Shown here piece by piece: positions 63,130 to 64,000 of a stretch of 64,000 nt of DNA; position 1 is the stretch's first letter, and each line of letters opens with the position of its first letter. Both the position numbers and the translations under genes were made by a program. The notes below the pieces were generated by a model. It was not told the DNA's origin. It searched no databases and saw only the letters and a list, made by a program, of their open reading frames with translations. Origin of the DNA: CAYLLD01 sp964425135 (lineage in GTDB: Bacteria; Pseudomonadota; Alphaproteobacteria; Rhodobacterales; Rhodobacteraceae); contig CAYRKW010000010.1 of assembly GCA_964425135.1 (NCBI GenBank), positions 3,671-67,670 on the forward strand. The letters run 5' to 3'.

Positions 63130-63777
63130 TCAGGCTTTCCAGATTTTGCGGACCTTACCGGCGAGGGCGTTGCCCAGCGCGATGTGGTTGTCCGCATCGA
63201 AGTGGATGCCCTCTTGAGGGTCAACATTCACGAGTGTGCCTGCATCGAAAAATTCTGTGCCACATCGTTTGGCAGTGGTTTCAAACTGGCGTGCGAGTTC
63301 GCGGGATTTGTCTGCGCCGCCGCGATACATATCGGCGAGAAATCCTGTTTCGATGATGGGTGGCGGTGCAACGATGAGGACGTGCGGCGCTGATCCGTCG
63401 GGACCGCACGCGCTGGTTTGGATTGTCTGGGTGAGCTTACCGATGCTCAGGCCGATTTCAAATGGGCTGACGTTAAACATGCCTTTGAGGTCATTGGTAC
63501 CGAGCATCAGAATCACCGCATCAAGCGGGCGGTGGCTTTCGAGGATTGCGGGCAGGATCATCGCGCCGCTGCGATGTGCGCCGTCATAGGGGTCGGGATG
63601 GACGGTTGTGCGCCCGCCGTGGCCTTCTTCGATCACCTCAAAGGCGTCGCCCAGTTTGGTAGCCATGGCGCCGGGCCAGCGTATGTGGCGGGGATGGCGG
63701 CGTGTGTCGTCGATATCGCGCATGGGCGGGGTGCCATGGGTGTTGCTATCGCCGTAGCAAAGGATGGTGCGGGTCAT
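63130..63777 (-). CDS. SGNH/GDSL-family hydrolase (arylesterase-like)
   Basis: The 215-residue protein has block I GDSNTHG with nucleophile Ser11, block II Gly in GHGGRTTV, block III GTNDLKG and block V DADNH with the catalytic Asp-His pair. This combination is that of the small arylesterase/acyltransferase group. The natural substrate is unknown. The ATG at 63777 is adjacent to the IS remnant frame on the opposite strand. Confidence 0.9.
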   Translation of the reverse strand: MTRTILCYGDSNTHGTPPMRDIDDTRRHPRHIRWPGAMATKLGDAFEVIEEGHGGRTTVHPDPYDGAHRSGAMILPAILESHRPLDAVILMLGTNDLKGMFNVSPFEIGLSIGKLTQTIQTSACGPDGSAPHVLIVAPPPIIETGFLADMYRGGADKSRELARQFETTAKRCGTEFFDAGTLVNVDPQEGIHFDADNHIALGNALAGKVRKIWKA

Positions 63778-64000
63778 ATGTGGCTCTCAAGATGTTTGAT
63801 GTGCGGGGATGATAGCGAAGGATTTTCTGGGCAGTCAATTACTGTACTCACCGACGGCGAGCCGGGCGTTGCGAACCACATTCGTCGGGCGGTGGAGGAA
63901 AGGGTCACACACATCCTGGATTGGTGGCACATCTCCATGCGGATGAAACATGTTGAGAATGCAGTTCACGGGCTTGCGCGGGTTAGTCGTCAAGGCGCCT
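63778..64000 (+). mobile_element. ISKra4-type transposase remnant, cut by the contig edge
   Basis: An open frame of 74 codons continues to the end of the window. It encodes CGDDSEG, ITVLTDGEPGV and HILDWWHISMRMKHVE, a pattern of ISKra4-family transposases (DDE enzyme with the WxHxxMR segment). The upstream part of such a transposase (about 200 residues) is missing because the SGNH gene begins at once. So this is an internal fragment, either a decayed IS or one whose 3' half lies beyond the edge. Confidence 0.8.

Noticed and set aside
62793..63356. 187-codon plus-strand frame
   Set aside because: It overlaps the inverted-repeat element and runs antisense to the SGNH gene; its composition is rich in Arg and Cys without motifs.

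Overview
The window looks like a chromosomal contig from an alphaproteobacterium of the Rhodobacterales (Roseobacter-type). The evidence is the gene content and order: a RegB / SenC-RegA redox triad, a DivL-like PAS gene next to tsaE, an addB-addA-trxA block, a hemD-mic60-hemY block, a senior set of housekeeping genes with Rhodobacterales-style sequences, and TTAA-N7-TTAA sites typical of the alphaproteobacterial regulator CtrA. No rRNA, tRNA, CRISPR array or complete prophage was seen. The contig contains one 100-N assembly gap inside a ribokinase gene, and its right edge cuts an ISKra4-type transposase remnant.

Layout. 1-4.3 kb: end of a glycine-cleavage operon (gcvH, gcvT) with a tandem glycine riboswitch, a beta-helix/membrane protein and rsgA. 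4.5-8.7 kb: priA, a sugar-dehydrogenase-like SDR and a DUF900 lipoprotein hydrolase. 8.8-14.4 kb: one leftward operon for a branched-chain-amino-acid-type ABC importer (livK, livH, livM, livG, livF) with a Tat-exported cyclase/formamidase-like enzyme inserted between livK and livH. 14.4-18.9 kb: membrane protein, PCuAC-like protein, VOC protein, methyltransferase, DUF1761, EVE protein. 18.9-26.4 kb: tsaD, hemD-mic60-hemY, gyrB. 26.5-29.0 kb: a three-gene polyprenyl-phosphate-sugar / lipid A decoration cluster. 29.2-33.0 kb: aroA with a truncated GFA gene behind it, then rhodanese, L-fucose-type aldose dehydrogenase and lactonase. 33-36 kb: small or poorly known genes, the assembly gap and an AT-rich spacer. 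36-41 kb: regA, senC, regB, divL. 41-49.8 kb: tsaE, amgK, murU, addB, addA, trxA in one tightly overlapping run. 49.9-57.7 kb: comM, GST, cobU with its phosphatase, rpoH, coaBC, dut, an Rrf2 regulator, a ThiF/MoeB protein. 57.7-64 kb: MarR, hppD, a Rieske protein, a membrane protein, an animal-type haem peroxidase, small ORFs, an SGNH hydrolase and the IS remnant.

How the parts relate. Several sets are translationally coupled through ATGA/TGATG overlaps (livM-livG-livF, the VOC-methyltransferase-DUF1761 run, the aldose dehydrogenase-lactonase pair, tsaE-amgK-murU-addB-addA, cobU-phosphatase, coaBC-dut, hppD-Rieske). The metabolic inferences are peptidoglycan sugar recycling (amgK-murU), oxidative L-fucose breakdown, tyrosine breakdown (hppD) and redox control (RegBA-SenC).

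The most unusual signals are non-coding. First, a composite intergenic repeat (two hairpins followed by a conserved TATTT-GAA type box) sits at four of the five well-spaced convergent gene junctions. Second, three sets of five ATGCACA/TGTGCAT heptamers occur, spaced 11-12 bp. Two of these are tandemly duplicated upstream of the MarR gene, each followed by a perfect CtrA-type box, and the third lies about 41 kb away between two convergent genes. Third, a perfect 12-bp inverted repeat encloses a nested stem near 62.8 kb. Fourth, two CRP-type palindromes flank a small ORF upstream of the haem peroxidase.
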